A DNA stretch of 64,000 bases from Alphaproteobacteria bacterium (GCA_002401695.1 NVTV01000002.1:1-64000), one strand, 5' to 3'. Shown: positions 1 to 9,594, numbered from the stretch's first letter. Notes: generated by a model from the letters alone, not told the origin. Translations and numbers: made by a program.

Positions 1-99
1 TGCGGCTGATGACGGTATTGACGTAAATCATAGTGCATTTGTTGGTATCCACGGCAACACAATCAAGCATTCCGGTGATGATGGCATTGATGTAGATGG
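1..99 (+). repeat. 99-bp perfect direct repeat, copy 1 (within beta-helix gene)
   Basis: Bases 1-99 are identical to 643-741, an offset of 642 bp (214 codons, in frame). The identity ends exactly at base 100 (C versus T at 742) and may extend left beyond the window. A related, diverged copy lies 228 bp (76 codons) further on, around 871-965. Confidence 0.95.
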
Positions 100-2470
100 C
101 TCATACCTTGTAAGCGTTAAGCGCAACACGATTAAAGATGCTGATGATAATGGTATCGAGATTGTAAACAGCTTTGGCACGAATGTCGTTGGTAACGGTA
201 TCTTTGGTGTCGGCGAGAATGGCGTATATGCCAAGAACTCCGCTGGTACAAACGTTTCATGGAATAATATCCACGGCGCTGGTGCGAATGGTATCTATCT
301 ATCAGGTAGTGATTATTCATCCGCGAACTTCAATACGATCTCACATGTTGATGGACACGGTATTAAAGTGAACCCATCAGACTTTGTTGATCTTATCGGA
401 AATACTATTTCTTATGCTGGTCGTGATGGTATCAATGTCGAAGGCGGCGTGTTCGCGAATATCATTGGTAACCACATTTACCATGTTGGCGCCGATGGTA
501 TTGATGTAGATGGAAATAACTTCCTGAACATCTCTTATAACAAGATCAATGGAACTGGTAAGAACCACTGGGTACATGATGCAAATGGTATCGAAGTATC
601 AAACAGTGCGTTTGTAAATATTGGCGGTAACCGTATTAAGCATGCGGCTGATGACGGTATTGACGTAAATCATAGTGCATTTGTTGGTATCCACGGCAAC
701 ACAATCAAGCATTCCGGTGATGATGGCATTGATGTAGATGGTAGTCTCTTCGTGGACGTCTCTTATAATACGATCAATGGAACTGGTAATAACCGTCGCA
801 GCCGTGATGGTAACGGCATTGAAGTATCAGACAGTGCGTTCGTAAATATCGGCGGTAACCGTATTAAGAATACTGGTGATGACGGTATCGACGTAGAATA
901 CAGCTCATTTATTGGTATCCACGGCAACACAATCAGGCATTCCGGTGATGATGGTATTGATGTAGACAGCAGTGACTATGTGAGAATTAGCCGTAATAGA
1001 ATCTCTAATTCAGATGATAACGGTATTGAACTTGTAGATAGCTACGGTGTGCATATCGTCGGTAACAAGGTTTTTGATTCTGAAAATGATGGTATTTTGA
1101 TCTTATCCGGTGATGATATTGATGTTCGTCGTAATGACATTCGTCGTTCAGGTGGTAACGGGATTGCCGCATATGATGTTGGTAGCTACTTTGCTCCAGT
1201 GCTTGCTAAATCCTCGAAAAGTTCTGAAAGCGATGATTATGGATATGGTTTACGGATTGTAAACAATGATGTCTCTAATTCAAAACGGGATGGTATCCAT
1301 GTTGAAAACAGTGCGGAAGTTCGTATTCTACGTAACGATGTAGATGAATCTGGTAATGACGGGATTTATGTTTCGGGTGCTGAACTATATTATCCTATGG
1401 AATATTTACTACAGGATGGCCCTTCTGCTTCGACCCGCGAAATAGCGGAATCCGGATACTCGTCTGTTGTGATTTCTGACAACGTAGTTTCTAATTCTGG
1501 CGATGATGGTATCCAAACAGTAAATATTGATGATTTGACCCTAACAGGTAATGAAGTCAGCTATAGCTATGGAAATGGTATCTATGTTTCTGGTGCTTAC
1601 AACGGTGATGTCTTGTTCCAAGGCAACACACTTACAGATAACGGTCACTTGAGCGGTTCTGCTGGCGCACGTTTTGAAAGCGGTTATATTGATATGAGTG
1701 ATTTGGAAAATCCAAATACTTTCGTTAATACAACAGGTCTTCCGGCGGTTGCGATGCAGTTTGATGATATATCTGGTGGACTTGTTTTAGCCAGAGATAC
1801 CCGAAGCAAAGAGCTGAGCGAAGGTTATTACGATGGTACTGGTCTTTATATCGTAAATGAAACATTGGGTTCTACGGTATTTAATGGTTATACGCCAGAG
1901 CGTAGCTTCTATGTTCGCTTTGAAGATGGCGCAATATTGGATGATGTAACCGGTGAGCCGATTATTATTGATGGTACGAATGCCTCTTTCGACGGTATTG
2001 TTCCTGCGCTTTCCGGTGGTATTTTATCTGCGGGTGATCTTCAATTTATCGAGGAGCGCCTCTATGATGCAGATGATGAAACTGTTGATGGTCGTGGTCA
2101 GATCTTCGTTGGTGAAGTGGAAGAGTCACCAACCATTACAAACTTTGAAGATTTTCTCTTTCAACAGCTTGATGGTGAAGAAGTAGACGCAACTAGTGCT
2201 CGTCTGGAGATCAGAGGTCTTCCATCTGTTGGTCCTTTCTCTGATGGCAACCTCCCTGATATTGCACCAGCCGCAGGCGGTGAAAATGCAGAAGACTTGG
2301 CAAACATTAACCCGGAAGCGGGTGATGGTGATACAACATCGAAAGATGTGACATGTCTGGGTGATGTTTTGAACTCTCTTTCAGGTGGTTCAGTTACATA
2401 TAACTTCGGTGGATCATTGGAAGATAGTATTGCGGGCGCGTCATCATGCGCATCGTCAGCAGGCGCATAA
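1..2470 (+). CDS. Parallel beta-helix repeat protein (3' part; start lies before the window)
   Basis: The frame is open from base 2 to the TAA at 2468-2470, so 822 residues are visible and the true start is upstream; the GTG at 368 is internal. The first ~480 visible residues are short repeats built on patterns such as HSGDDGIDVDG and GNGIEVSNSAF, each pairing a G-N-x-I strand with an acidic turn. This is typical of right-handed parallel beta-helix (pectate-lyase/NosD-like) folds. A 76-residue higher-order unit is repeated in tandem. The last ~250 residues are non-repetitive and acidic, and end in a Ser/Ala/Gly-rich tail with two cysteines. No RTX nonapeptides or anchor motif are seen. It is probably a surface or secreted protein; no enzymatic residues can be assigned. 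The fold is well supported and the function is unknown. Confidence 0.8.
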   Translation, partial: AADDGIDVNHSAFVGIHGNTIKHSGDDGIDVDGSYLVSVKRNTIKDADDNGIEIVNSFGTNVVGNGIFGVGENGVYAKNSAGTNVSWNNIHGAGANGIYLSGSDYSSANFNTISHVDGHGIKVNPSDFVDLIGNTISYAGRDGINVEGGVFANIIGNHIYHVGADGIDVDGNNFLNISYNKINGTGKNHWVHDANGIEVSNSAFVNIGGNRIKHAADDGIDVNHSAFVGIHGNTIKHSGDDGIDVDGSLFVDVSYNTINGTGNNRRSRDGNGIEVSDSAFVNIGGNRIKNTGDDGIDVEYSSFIGIHGNTIRHSGDDGIDVDSSDYVRISRNRISNSDDNGIELVDSYGVHIVGNKVFDSENDGILILSGDDIDVRRNDIRRSGGNGIAAYDVGSYFAPVLAKSSKSSESDDYGYGLRIVNNDVSNSKRDGIHVENSAEVRILRNDVDESGNDGIYVSGAELYYPMEYLLQDGPSASTREIAESGYSSVVISDNVVSNSGDDGIQTVNIDDLTLTGNEVSYSYGNGIYVSGAYNGDVLFQGNTLTDNGHLSGSAGARFESGYIDMSDLENPNTFVNTTGLPAVAMQFDDISGGLVLARDTRSKELSEGYYDGTGLYIVNETLGSTVFNGYTPERSFYVRFEDGAILDDVTGEPIIIDGTNASFDGIVPALSGGILSAGDLQFIEERLYDADDETVDGRGQIFVGEVEESPTITNFEDFLFQQLDGEEVDATSARLEIRGLPSVGPFSDGNLPDIAPAAGGENAEDLANINPEAGDGDTTSKDVTCLGDVLNSLSGGSVTYNFGGSLEDSIAGASSCASSAGA
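643..741 (+). repeat. 99-bp perfect direct repeat, copy 2
   Basis: This copy is identical to bases 1-99. Together with the 76-codon tandem units around 532-990 it shows that the beta-helix gene grew, or is being homogenised, by internal recombination. Confidence 0.95.
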
Positions 2471-2502
2471 CACGATCTGAAGTGGTTTTAATATAACTTG
2501 GT

Positions 2503-2536
2503 AAAGCTCCGATTATTTAGTTGGAGCTTTATTTTT
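2503..2536 (+). terminator. Rho-independent terminator of the beta-helix gene
   Basis: The stem AAAGCTCC (2503-2510) pairs with GGAGCTTT (2523-2530) around a 12-nt loop, followed by ATTTTT. It starts 32 nt after the beta-helix stop codon. Confidence 0.75.
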
Positions 2537-2649
2537 GTTAGCTTACTTACCAGACTATCGTGGCTACAGTATTTTGCTGCACAATATAGTTAGAGTGAGG
2601 CGAATGAAGAACACCCCCATGAAAGTTTCTTGTAATACATGACTGGTAG

Positions 2650-3193
2650 CCCCTTGTCGCCGGTGCTGTAACGCGTGTTGGGGCAGATATTAAGGTGTAT
2701 CCGGACGCTGATGTTTATACGCTCTTTGATTTTCTAACTGGTGAACAGCGTGAAATATTCGGTGATTGTAAGACCACGACGAGTTATCTGAATAAATGGC
2801 CAAAGGTTAGAAAATATTACCGAATAAGCATGCGAAGAAGGTCATCCATGTCGTTGCATGGAGAAGAAATTTGAAATCTATAGGTTTTTTATTCCAGCGT
2901 ATGGTTGCATTCGTAAAATGCTACGGCCAATCATCAAGAATTTTGAAAGGCGTATTGTGGCTTGTAATCTCAATGAAAAGGCCTTGTGCAATCATGATGA
3001 AGAATAGCAATGCAAAAAGGGGGAGGGGGTTTATTGTTACCCAGATATTCATTATTTTTCTAAAGGATATGAGGTAATCTACAATAAAAAATCCGCAGAA
3101 TAGACATTGTTTGTTTTCCGGTTGGACAAAGCTCTATTGTCCCAAGAGCAGTTCAAAACGAATTTGGAAATAAATGCAGATAAAAATAAATAA
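2650..3193 (+). pseudogene. Decayed coding region, family unknown
   Basis: Protein-like sequence is spread over two frames. From about 2650 one frame reads into DADVYTLFDFLTGEQREIFG and then KWPKVRKYYR before stopping at about 2871. A second frame, from ATG 2858, reads MEKKFEIYRFFIPAYGC and continues through in-frame TAG codons at 3005 and 3101, with sensible sequence between and after them (GVYCYPDIHYFSKGYEVIY, then LDKALLSQEQFKTNLE), to TAA 3191-3193. This is best read as a gene broken by at least one frameshift and two nonsense changes. I do not recognise the family. The 68-codon open frame at 2871-3077 is in the third frame and is probably a chance opening. Confidence 0.4.
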
Positions 3194-3387
3194 ATGATAA
3201 TGTGCTCAAACAAGTTTTTATCAAAAAACTGTGATAGGGCGCTCAGAATTTGAAAAAGAATTTATTTTTTCTATCTGTGAAAGCCGTCACATTCCTGTAA
3301 ATTCAGAATAATGGTATGCTTTTCTAATGCGTATTGATACAAAATGACAGATGTTATGAACTTCTCTTTTATAAAGACTTTCAAATT

Positions 3388-4386
3388 ATGACTAAAAATA
3401 ATATTAGGCTCAATGTTTTTTTTCTTTTACTGACGTTATTCAGTGCAATACTTGTGTTATCGCCACTCATCAATTATCCGATTATTATTTCTGAACTTCT
3501 GATTTCATTTAGGGTCATAGTCAGTCTTGCCTTCTTGTGTGTTTTGGTCATTCTTATCGTCGCACGTGCTTATGTGTTCGGGGTTGTGCAGGCCTTACTG
3601 CTTATCGGTAATATGTGGCCTGTTATCAGTGCTTATACATTCGATGTTGTTGCACCTCGCTGTGCTTATGACGGGCGGGAAAACCCTCTCAAAGTGCTGA
3701 GTTTTAATGTGTATTTCAAAAATGATAATTATGAAAGTATTTATCAAATACTGAAAACATCGGAGGCTGATATTATCGTGTTGCAAGAGGCTCAGCTAGG
3801 CTTTATGCGATATGGGCATGGTCGTTTGAAGGTGGATTATCCTTTTTATTACCCTGCAATTGAGGGGGATAGGTACGGGCGCTGGACGCTTTATTCGAGA
3901 TATCCTGTTATTGAAACGCGCGCGCTGAACGTCGCGGGGGCACGCAGTGTTGCCCTATATGCAAAGATTGATGTTAACGGGCGCATCGTAAATGTTATTA
4001 CACTTCACGCAAAATCACCCAAAACATTGAACCGTATTGAGATAAGGAATGCACGTTTGGATGGCTTAGGATCTGTTGTGCGAGGGATTATGAGAGATAA
4101 TCAATATGTTATCGTTGCAGGAGATTTTAATAATGTGCCTTGGCATCCGACGATGACGACGTTTAAGGAACGCACCGGATTGCGTAACAACAATGTTGTT
4201 TATAATTATTTTGGGACTTGGCCGGCGTGGTTTCCATCGTTTTTTTCTATTCCCATAGATCATATTTTCTATGATCAGTCTTTTCACCATGTTTTATATT
4301 CAAGAAAGCCTTCTGTCGGCTCTGATCATTATCCGTTTTCTGCGGATTTATATTTTTGTGATAACCTTGAGAATAATCAAAATTAG
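3388..4386 (+). CDS. Endonuclease/exonuclease/phosphatase-fold membrane protein
   Basis: This 332-residue protein has two or three hydrophobic N-terminal segments (residues ~8-95) and then an EEP-superfamily domain. Visible motifs are LSFNVYFKND, a metal-binding Glu in VLQEAQ, a GDFNN motif and a C-terminal SDHYP motif, in the order found in DNase I-like and YafD-type proteins. The active site probably faces the periplasm. The substrate (nucleic acid, phospholipid or phosphoprotein) cannot be told. The frame is open from a TTG at 3334, but ATG 3388 puts the membrane segment at the N-terminus as usual. Both flanks are decayed genes, so it may be the surviving member of an older island. Confidence 0.75.
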   Translation: MTKNNIRLNVFFLLLTLFSAILVLSPLINYPIIISELLISFRVIVSLAFLCVLVILIVARAYVFGVVQALLLIGNMWPVISAYTFDVVAPRCAYDGRENPLKVLSFNVYFKNDNYESIYQILKTSEADIIVLQEAQLGFMRYGHGRLKVDYPFYYPAIEGDRYGRWTLYSRYPVIETRALNVAGARSVALYAKIDVNGRIVNVITLHAKSPKTLNRIEIRNARLDGLGSVVRGIMRDNQYVIVAGDFNNVPWHPTMTTFKERTGLRNNNVVYNYFGTWPAWFPSFFSIPIDHIFYDQSFHHVLYSRKPSVGSDHYPFSADLYFCDNLENNQN

Positions 4387-4481
4387 GCTCAAATGACGTT
4401 AATTAAGTGCCATATCTCTTGTAGGCTTCCTCTGCGACATCTATAAAAACGTTTATATCAATAGTTGCAGAAGGTTAAGGG

Positions 4482-4700
4482 GGTGATGTCTGCGTCCGCC
4501 CTCTGGGGAATATCGGCGATAACCTTTATGGTGAGAATGGAGATGACACCCTTTACGGTGGATCAGGCCGCAGATACATTTGCATTTGAAGGTGCCACGG
4601 CGTTTATAGGTATTGATACCGTACTGGATTTCCCCTAGGAGAAGGCGACGCGCTGGAAACATCCGGTAATCTGATTACGGTTTCAATAGTGAAGCATTAA
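4482..4700 (+). pseudogene. Remnant of an RTX / type I-secreted protein C-terminus (frameshifted)
   Basis: Three consecutive pieces in three frames read as the end of an RTX protein: GNIGDNLYGENGDDTLYGGSG-like nonapeptides (to about 4566), then ADTFAFEGATAFIGIDTVLD (about 4570-4638), then GEGDALETSGNLITVSIVKH to TAA 4698-4700. Order and content match the type I secretion C-terminal domain of serralysin/haemolysin-type proteins, for example the intact copy ending at 24900. Two frame changes make it nonfunctional unless the sequence has errors. Confidence 0.7.
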
Positions 4701-4701
4701 A

Positions 4702-5487
4702 CTATATTTTTTTAGTAATGGTGGGAGCCTTTATTATTTGTTGGAAAAGCTTTTCTCTACTTAATGGCTTAACAACAAAACCATTGGCTCCCCCGCTTTT
4801 TATATCCATAATCATTTCCTTTTGTGTATCACTGCTGATCATGACGACATAGGCGTAAGGGTCAATGTTTGTTTTCAATTCCTTTAAAAGTTCATTTCCT
4901 TTTGCGGATTTTAAGTGGATATCCAGAAATAAAATATCAGGCGCATATTCTCTATAGCTTTCGAAGAAATTATCGACTTCCTGCAGTGTAACGATATGAC
5001 CATATCCGGAAACTATTTTTTCCATCTGCTTGATGATAATAGGGTCATCATCCAAGACAAGAATACTGTTGCCCAATCGTCTCATACGTTTGAACGCGAC
5101 TTGAGTGATGATATCATCAACCGAAATAAGCTGCGCGATGATGCTGGAAAATTTTTCCAGCCCGTCGCCATCAAATCCTCTGAACTGCATGCGCAAGACA
5201 TTGCCTTCAAAATTTTCATTGGCTGCTTTTTCAAATTTGCTAAGGGCTAAACTGTCATTTTTATTTGTGAACAGCAGCAATTCTTGCGTATCGTATATTT
5301 TTAAGAGCCAAGCATCATCATTATCGATGTGGAAATACAGAAATTGTTCAACTTCATCAATATTCAACTTTTTTTCAGGATCTTCTATACTGATGTGAAA
5401 AAATTGCCAGTTATTGAGATGGGTTTTCTGTGTGGAGACAAAATGCAAAAATTCAACGAGAGCTACGTTGGCATCTATAACGTTCAT
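4702..5487 (-). CDS. Response regulator with unidentified N-terminal domain
   Basis: The protein has 261 residues. Residues ~141-258 form a CheY-like receiver: acidic cluster D146-D148, phospho-acceptor D189 (in ILFLDIH), S218/S219 in MISSD and K240-P241. The N-terminal 135 residues match no family I recognise; they look soluble and mixed alpha/beta. There is no DNA-binding, GGDEF, EAL or HPt output domain, so output is probably by protein contact, or the N-terminal part is the output. No histidine kinase is adjacent, so it is an orphan. Its stop lies 2 bp from the end of the RTX remnant on the other strand. Confidence 0.8.
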   Translation of the reverse strand: MNVIDANVALVEFLHFVSTQKTHLNNWQFFHISIEDPEKKLNIDEVEQFLYFHIDNDDAWLLKIYDTQELLLFTNKNDSLALSKFEKAANENFEGNVLRMQFRGFDGDGLEKFSSIIAQLISVDDIITQVAFKRMRRLGNSILVLDDDPIIIKQMEKIVSGYGHIVTLQEVDNFFESYREYAPDILFLDIHLKSAKGNELLKELKTNIDPYAYVVMISSDTQKEMIMDIKSGGANGFVVKPLSREKLFQQIIKAPTITKKI

Positions 5488-6067
5488 AATGTACTTTCAT
5501 ATTTATCAAGTGATTTGAAGTATTCTGACACTAATCAATTTAACAAGTAATAAGTATAGAAAGCAATAGCACCCCCCAAGTGCTGACTATTGTATGCTAA
5601 TAGACATGAATATGTTGTTTAAGCTAGGTTTTTGCTCAACGATTGATGCCATAAGTTGTGTTGTCAGTCATATGTCTGTGAACATAAATAGTTGGACTAT
5701 TATTTGCTTTTTATGCCATTATATGTGGACGTTAAAATATAAATGTAAAAATAAGAAATTAAGGGTGTTTCACTGGGTGTAGTTTTATATTTTTAAACAA
5801 GATTGATGAAGAGATGTTTTGCTAACATTTTAGACAGTTAGGACGCATTACTTTCGACAGTAAGATATCAAGTCATGTATCGTTGCGGAGCGATTATTAC
5901 GTGCTTAGATTCTTCTTTCATCTTTGAATGCACATTTCTCGGGAAATGTAGGGTGTATTTACAGGCCTTAATCTACATATTTATAAGGAAGCGCGTGGTA
6001 ACAAGGGCTGGATATGCATGTGTCAATTTGTGCTATGCCGATTGAGAATTAGTAAGGGAGTATAGTG
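5488..6067. other. 580-bp A/T-rich intergenic region
   Basis: I see no convincing gene here. A small open frame at 5594-5782 lacks a ribosome site and protein-like composition. The region must contain the promoters of the divergent response-regulator and PEPC-like genes. A short imperfect hairpin around 5557-5590 has no T-run and is not a terminator. Confidence 0.5.
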
Positions 6068-9000
6068 ATGGATGATGCAAATGATGCTTTTTCGAAAACG
6101 AAAGATGATGATCAAGGCAATGTTTTCCTGAGCACGGATAAGGGCGCGATTCTTGCCGCTTATATGGGCATTTTTTCTCCGAAACTGGACGACGTTGCAG
6201 TTGATAACTTTCAGGCGGTTTCTTTGTTTCGTTCTGATTATATGCAGGGCAATGAAAGACCGGAAGAATATGAAAGCCTGAGCGATCAGGAACGCAAAAC
6301 ATATAACGAGATTGTAATTTCTTACAATAAGGTTGTCGATGCGGCAGAGCGTAAGGCCTCACTAAACCTATATTCAGATCCTCAAAATATTCCGTTCACT
6401 CTTGAAAATATTTTTGAAATGTATCAAGAGGCAGGGATCAGTGCCGCAGAGCTGGAAAAAGATGTGTTTGGTCTCATACGCCAAAACCCAACGATTACGG
6501 CTCATCCTACTGGTGATTTGAATGAGCAACGTACGATTGATCTTTCCACGCCAAAAGGTGTGATGGGTATGGTTGATCGTCTGTTAAGTCAGAAAAATTA
6601 CACATCGCCATCGTTGGACGCGCAATCAACCGCCGTTGATAAAGTGCTGTATTTGGTAGATGCGCAAGATATGGAACAAGCCGAGCATGCGATTGATCGC
6701 ATGATGGAACTTGATATGGCGCCGACAAGACGTCTTAATACTTTTGAAGAACTCGTAAATGCGATGAGTTACGCCGTGCGTGACCGGATTGCCACAGCGG
6801 ACTTGTTAGAGAATATACATAGTGTTTCACATGATGTTTATGATGTTGATAAAGACAGTTTTCCGATCAATGTTTCCGATGATAATTTTAATTTTGCTTC
6901 TCATCTTTCCTCATGGTCTGATGATACGGATGGCAAACCAAACGCAGAGCATGTCGCATTGCTTGCCTATGATACTTTGAACCTATTGATGGGTGCATCT
7001 TTCCATTTGGATAATCTACAAAAAATATCCGAGTTGGAACCGAGCATGGCAGGGAATGATGCCTTCAAAGATTTAAAGAATTCATTCTCAACAATACAAG
7101 AGAGATTAGCACCTATTCTCAGTGAGACCGCGCAGCTTTATAATGTGTTGCAATCTCCGTCTCTTACCGCTGAACAACGTGGTGGACTTTATCAAGATAA
7201 TGAAGAGAAATTCTATGCGCTGAACGAGAAAGCGAGAGGGGTTCTGGATAATATTGAATTTGATGGTCGCTCTCTTAATAATCATGGTGTTGATTTATTC
7301 TCCAGAACAGAAAGATTTCTTAGAATCGTCACAAGAGAACTGGGCGACAGTCCTGCACAAATTTTGGCGCGTCAATCGGCGGCTCTTATTCATAAAAATG
7401 GATTAGGCTTTATGAAAAGCGAATCTCGGACGGGTCGCTTGGTTGTTAACAGTGTGGTTAATAACTTGTTCGATAATAAGGATTTTATTCGATATCTAAA
7501 AGATGAAGATGTGCTGACGCGAGATTCTCAAGCCGCTATTTTCCAGTTGGATGACAAGGGTGTATCTGAGCTTGATAATCATGAATTAGAGCATATTTTC
7601 AGAGAAATTCACGATGCTGTTAAGCCGGAAACTTTATTGAAGTTTCTAAAAGAGGCTAATCCATTGGTACATAACCCCGACCATGGTTTTCCAAATCAGG
7701 AATATGTCTTTTTGAAAAGGCTGGAAGTTAAAGCAAAATTTGCATTATTGCACGGCCCGTTTATTACGGCAGAGGCCGACCATAAATCCAGCATGATTAC
7801 ACGGTTTTTAACCAATGCCTTGGGCGGAAAACTTGATAAAGTGCCTGTGATGGATCTGCGTGAAGATTTGCATATTATGACGGATTCTACAGCAGGGGTG
7901 GGGCTTAATAAAGCCAGAATGCAACAGGCTTTGCAAAAACGTGCGGAGCTGGATAGTCGTGTTCGTCATCAGTCTTTGCCGGAAGGGCAAATGTGGGCAA
8001 ACTCTGATAGTCAAAAGGCATTGGGGCCGCTTTCTTCTTTGATGATTGCAAAGCAAATTCAAAGCGATACGAACTTTGTTCTCGATAATTGGTTTAAGGA
8101 TGGTCAAATGGACGGCGATGTCCTGCCGCTTCTTCAGAAAATCGGTTGCGGCCTTGATCCTCAACGTGGTGGTGGTGATCCTATGGTGACAGCGCGACTG
8201 GTTGCACGTACTATTCAGACGTTTATGGATGATCATGATATCGATGCAGATGATTTTCCGAATGAGTTTTTGCGTATGGCGCTGAATGTGGATTACACGG
8301 TTCAAGGGCGCGCAACGTACAGAACTGTTGATGAGATTCACTTGGATCGTGAACAGCAAGTTGCCGAATTCCTCGTTATTCATGCAGAGTTAAAAGGCAT
8401 CGTAGAACCGGGGACAGCAATTCCGCAAATCAAACCATTCAGTGCCGATATGACGGCTTTCTTGGATGAAATGGTTGAGACAGGTATGCAACGCTACAAC
8501 GCGGCGCGTACAGCCAAATTGAATCCAGATGATACCCACAGTGTTCTTGATACCACAATTAACAAGACATCACCGCGCGGGATTGTCGGTAAAAGCAATA
8601 ATGCCGCTAGAATGCAGTCTAAGGGCGGTTCCGGCGCAACAGCGCATACGCAAGGGCGTGCGATTGGAACAAGAAACGAAATAGCCGCAGAAGGCGGGCA
8701 TCATGATGCGTTCTATTCAGAGGGTGATTTTATGAAGAAAATGCACACTGCGCTTCATGAGGGACACACTCTGAAAAATGGTCAGACAATTCAATTAACC
8801 GAAGATGACATTAACGATTTCAACAGTAATGGATTGTGGCGTTATCAGCTTATTACCCGAACATTGATGGATGCAGCGCAAACAGATTTCACGCATGCCT
8901 TTGACAAGTTGGGCATGGGGGGCTGGGGCTTGGATCAGTTGCACCGTGTATCCGAAAATACTAAATTTGCAGTGCATAAGGGTGAAAACGGTATCATAAC

Positions 9001-9484
9001 AAGCGTAGATTTCGAATGTCCTGATGATGTGGAGCCCGAACAAGCGTTGAAAGCGGTGTATTATACTGATTTCAGAAAATTTACAGCGGGGCTTAATGCA
9101 CTGAGTGATGGTAGCTTTTTGAGCAATAAAAATCTATATACGGCGAATCCAAAAGGATTAACTATGACGGCGGATTTCAATAAGGCCTGTGTAGAAAAAT
9201 CTCCGTTCATTGAACAGATCCGCGCGCGTTCGACGGAAATGGAGCCTGCTCTGATTAATTTAAGAAAACATGATGCGCTGAGCGATACATCCGAGGAAAG
9301 CGACCGCGCCGCCGCTAGTGCTTGGCGTACAGGCTATGATAAGCCTAAGCCTGAGTTAACCGGAGATGGGCATAAATATGCTTTAGGTCGAAGGATTGAT
9401 CCTGTTGATCTCAGGGAATGCTTGAGTGAACGCTACGCTCCATCTGCCGATATTTCTGATAAGCCAGATCTTGGTCATTCTTAA
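6068..9484 (+). CDS. Divergent phosphoenolpyruvate carboxylase-like protein
   Basis: This 1138-residue soluble protein keeps the motif order of PEP carboxylase. TITAHPTGDLNEQRT (H146) matches the TAHPTE motif with catalytic His; SSWSDDTDGKP matches the GGDRDGNP-type motif; VPVMDLREDL matches VPLFET-x-x-DL; WANSDSQKALG (K650) matches GYSDS-x-KD-x-G; QRGGGDP (R700) matches the second GRGG; TVQGRA matches TEQGE. The FHGRGG loop carrying a second His and Arg is replaced by GCGLDP, and no canonical NTG C-terminus is present. True PEPCs have about 880-950 residues, so this one has insertions and an extended tail. Either chemistry differs or it is a pseudoenzyme. ATG 6068 is preferred over GTG 6065 because AAGGGAG (6054-6060) is then 7 nt away. 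The gene is transcribed alone. Confidence 0.6.
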   Translation: MDDANDAFSKTKDDDQGNVFLSTDKGAILAAYMGIFSPKLDDVAVDNFQAVSLFRSDYMQGNERPEEYESLSDQERKTYNEIVISYNKVVDAAERKASLNLYSDPQNIPFTLENIFEMYQEAGISAAELEKDVFGLIRQNPTITAHPTGDLNEQRTIDLSTPKGVMGMVDRLLSQKNYTSPSLDAQSTAVDKVLYLVDAQDMEQAEHAIDRMMELDMAPTRRLNTFEELVNAMSYAVRDRIATADLLENIHSVSHDVYDVDKDSFPINVSDDNFNFASHLSSWSDDTDGKPNAEHVALLAYDTLNLLMGASFHLDNLQKISELEPSMAGNDAFKDLKNSFSTIQERLAPILSETAQLYNVLQSPSLTAEQRGGLYQDNEEKFYALNEKARGVLDNIEFDGRSLNNHGVDLFSRTERFLRIVTRELGDSPAQILARQSAALIHKNGLGFMKSESRTGRLVVNSVVNNLFDNKDFIRYLKDEDVLTRDSQAAIFQLDDKGVSELDNHELEHIFREIHDAVKPETLLKFLKEANPLVHNPDHGFPNQEYVFLKRLEVKAKFALLHGPFITAEADHKSSMITRFLTNALGGKLDKVPVMDLREDLHIMTDSTAGVGLNKARMQQALQKRAELDSRVRHQSLPEGQMWANSDSQKALGPLSSLMIAKQIQSDTNFVLDNWFKDGQMDGDVLPLLQKIGCGLDPQRGGGDPMVTARLVARTIQTFMDDHDIDADDFPNEFLRMALNVDYTVQGRATYRTVDEIHLDREQQVAEFLVIHAELKGIVEPGTAIPQIKPFSADMTAFLDEMVETGMQRYNAARTAKLNPDDTHSVLDTTINKTSPRGIVGKSNNAARMQSKGGSGATAHTQGRAIGTRNEIAAEGGHHDAFYSEGDFMKKMHTALHEGHTLKNGQTIQLTEDDINDFNSNGLWRYQLITRTLMDAAQTDFTHAFDKLGMGGWGLDQLHRVSENTKFAVHKGENGIITSVDFECPDDVEPEQALKAVYYTDFRKFTAGLNALSDGSFLSNKNLYTANPKGLTMTADFNKACVEKSPFIEQIRARSTEMEPALINLRKHDALSDTSEESDRAAASAWRTGYDKPKPELTGDGHKYALGRRIDPVDLRECLSERYAPSADISDKPDLGHS

Positions 9485-9570
9485 TATTCTGAAATGTTGG
9501 CAAACTATCTTCTCTTATAAATGCGAAAAACCATGGTGATGTAAAAATTTCCAAGGTTATGCCTTCTCAT

Positions 9571-9594
9571 CTCGTCTTATTGTTATAAGATGGG
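9571..9594. promoter_or_regulatory. Hairpin/inverted repeat upstream of the ECF sigma gene (copy 1)
   Basis: CTCGTCTTAT-TGTT-ATAAGATGGG folds into a 10-bp stem (two G-T wobbles) with a 4-nt loop, 32 nt before the sigma factor ATG. There is no T-run, so it is not a terminator. The left half, CTCGTCTTAT, and the ATAAG of the right half recur at 10336-10355. Confidence 0.45.

Noticed and set aside
1..990. Regular direct repeats that could suggest a CRISPR array
   Set aside because: Repeats are in frame, protein-coding and of unequal similarity, with no constant-length spacers; they encode beta-helix rungs.
2871..3077. 68-codon frame in the decayed region
   Set aside because: The neighbouring frame reads as more convincing protein across the same bases; this one is probably accidental.
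5594..5782. 62-codon frame in the 5488-6067 gap
   Set aside because: No ribosome-binding site and no protein-like pattern; A/T-rich sequence opens frames by chance.
7808..8383. 191-codon minus-strand frame inside the PEPC-like gene
   Set aside because: Shadow of the plus-strand gene; no recognisable domain or ribosome site.
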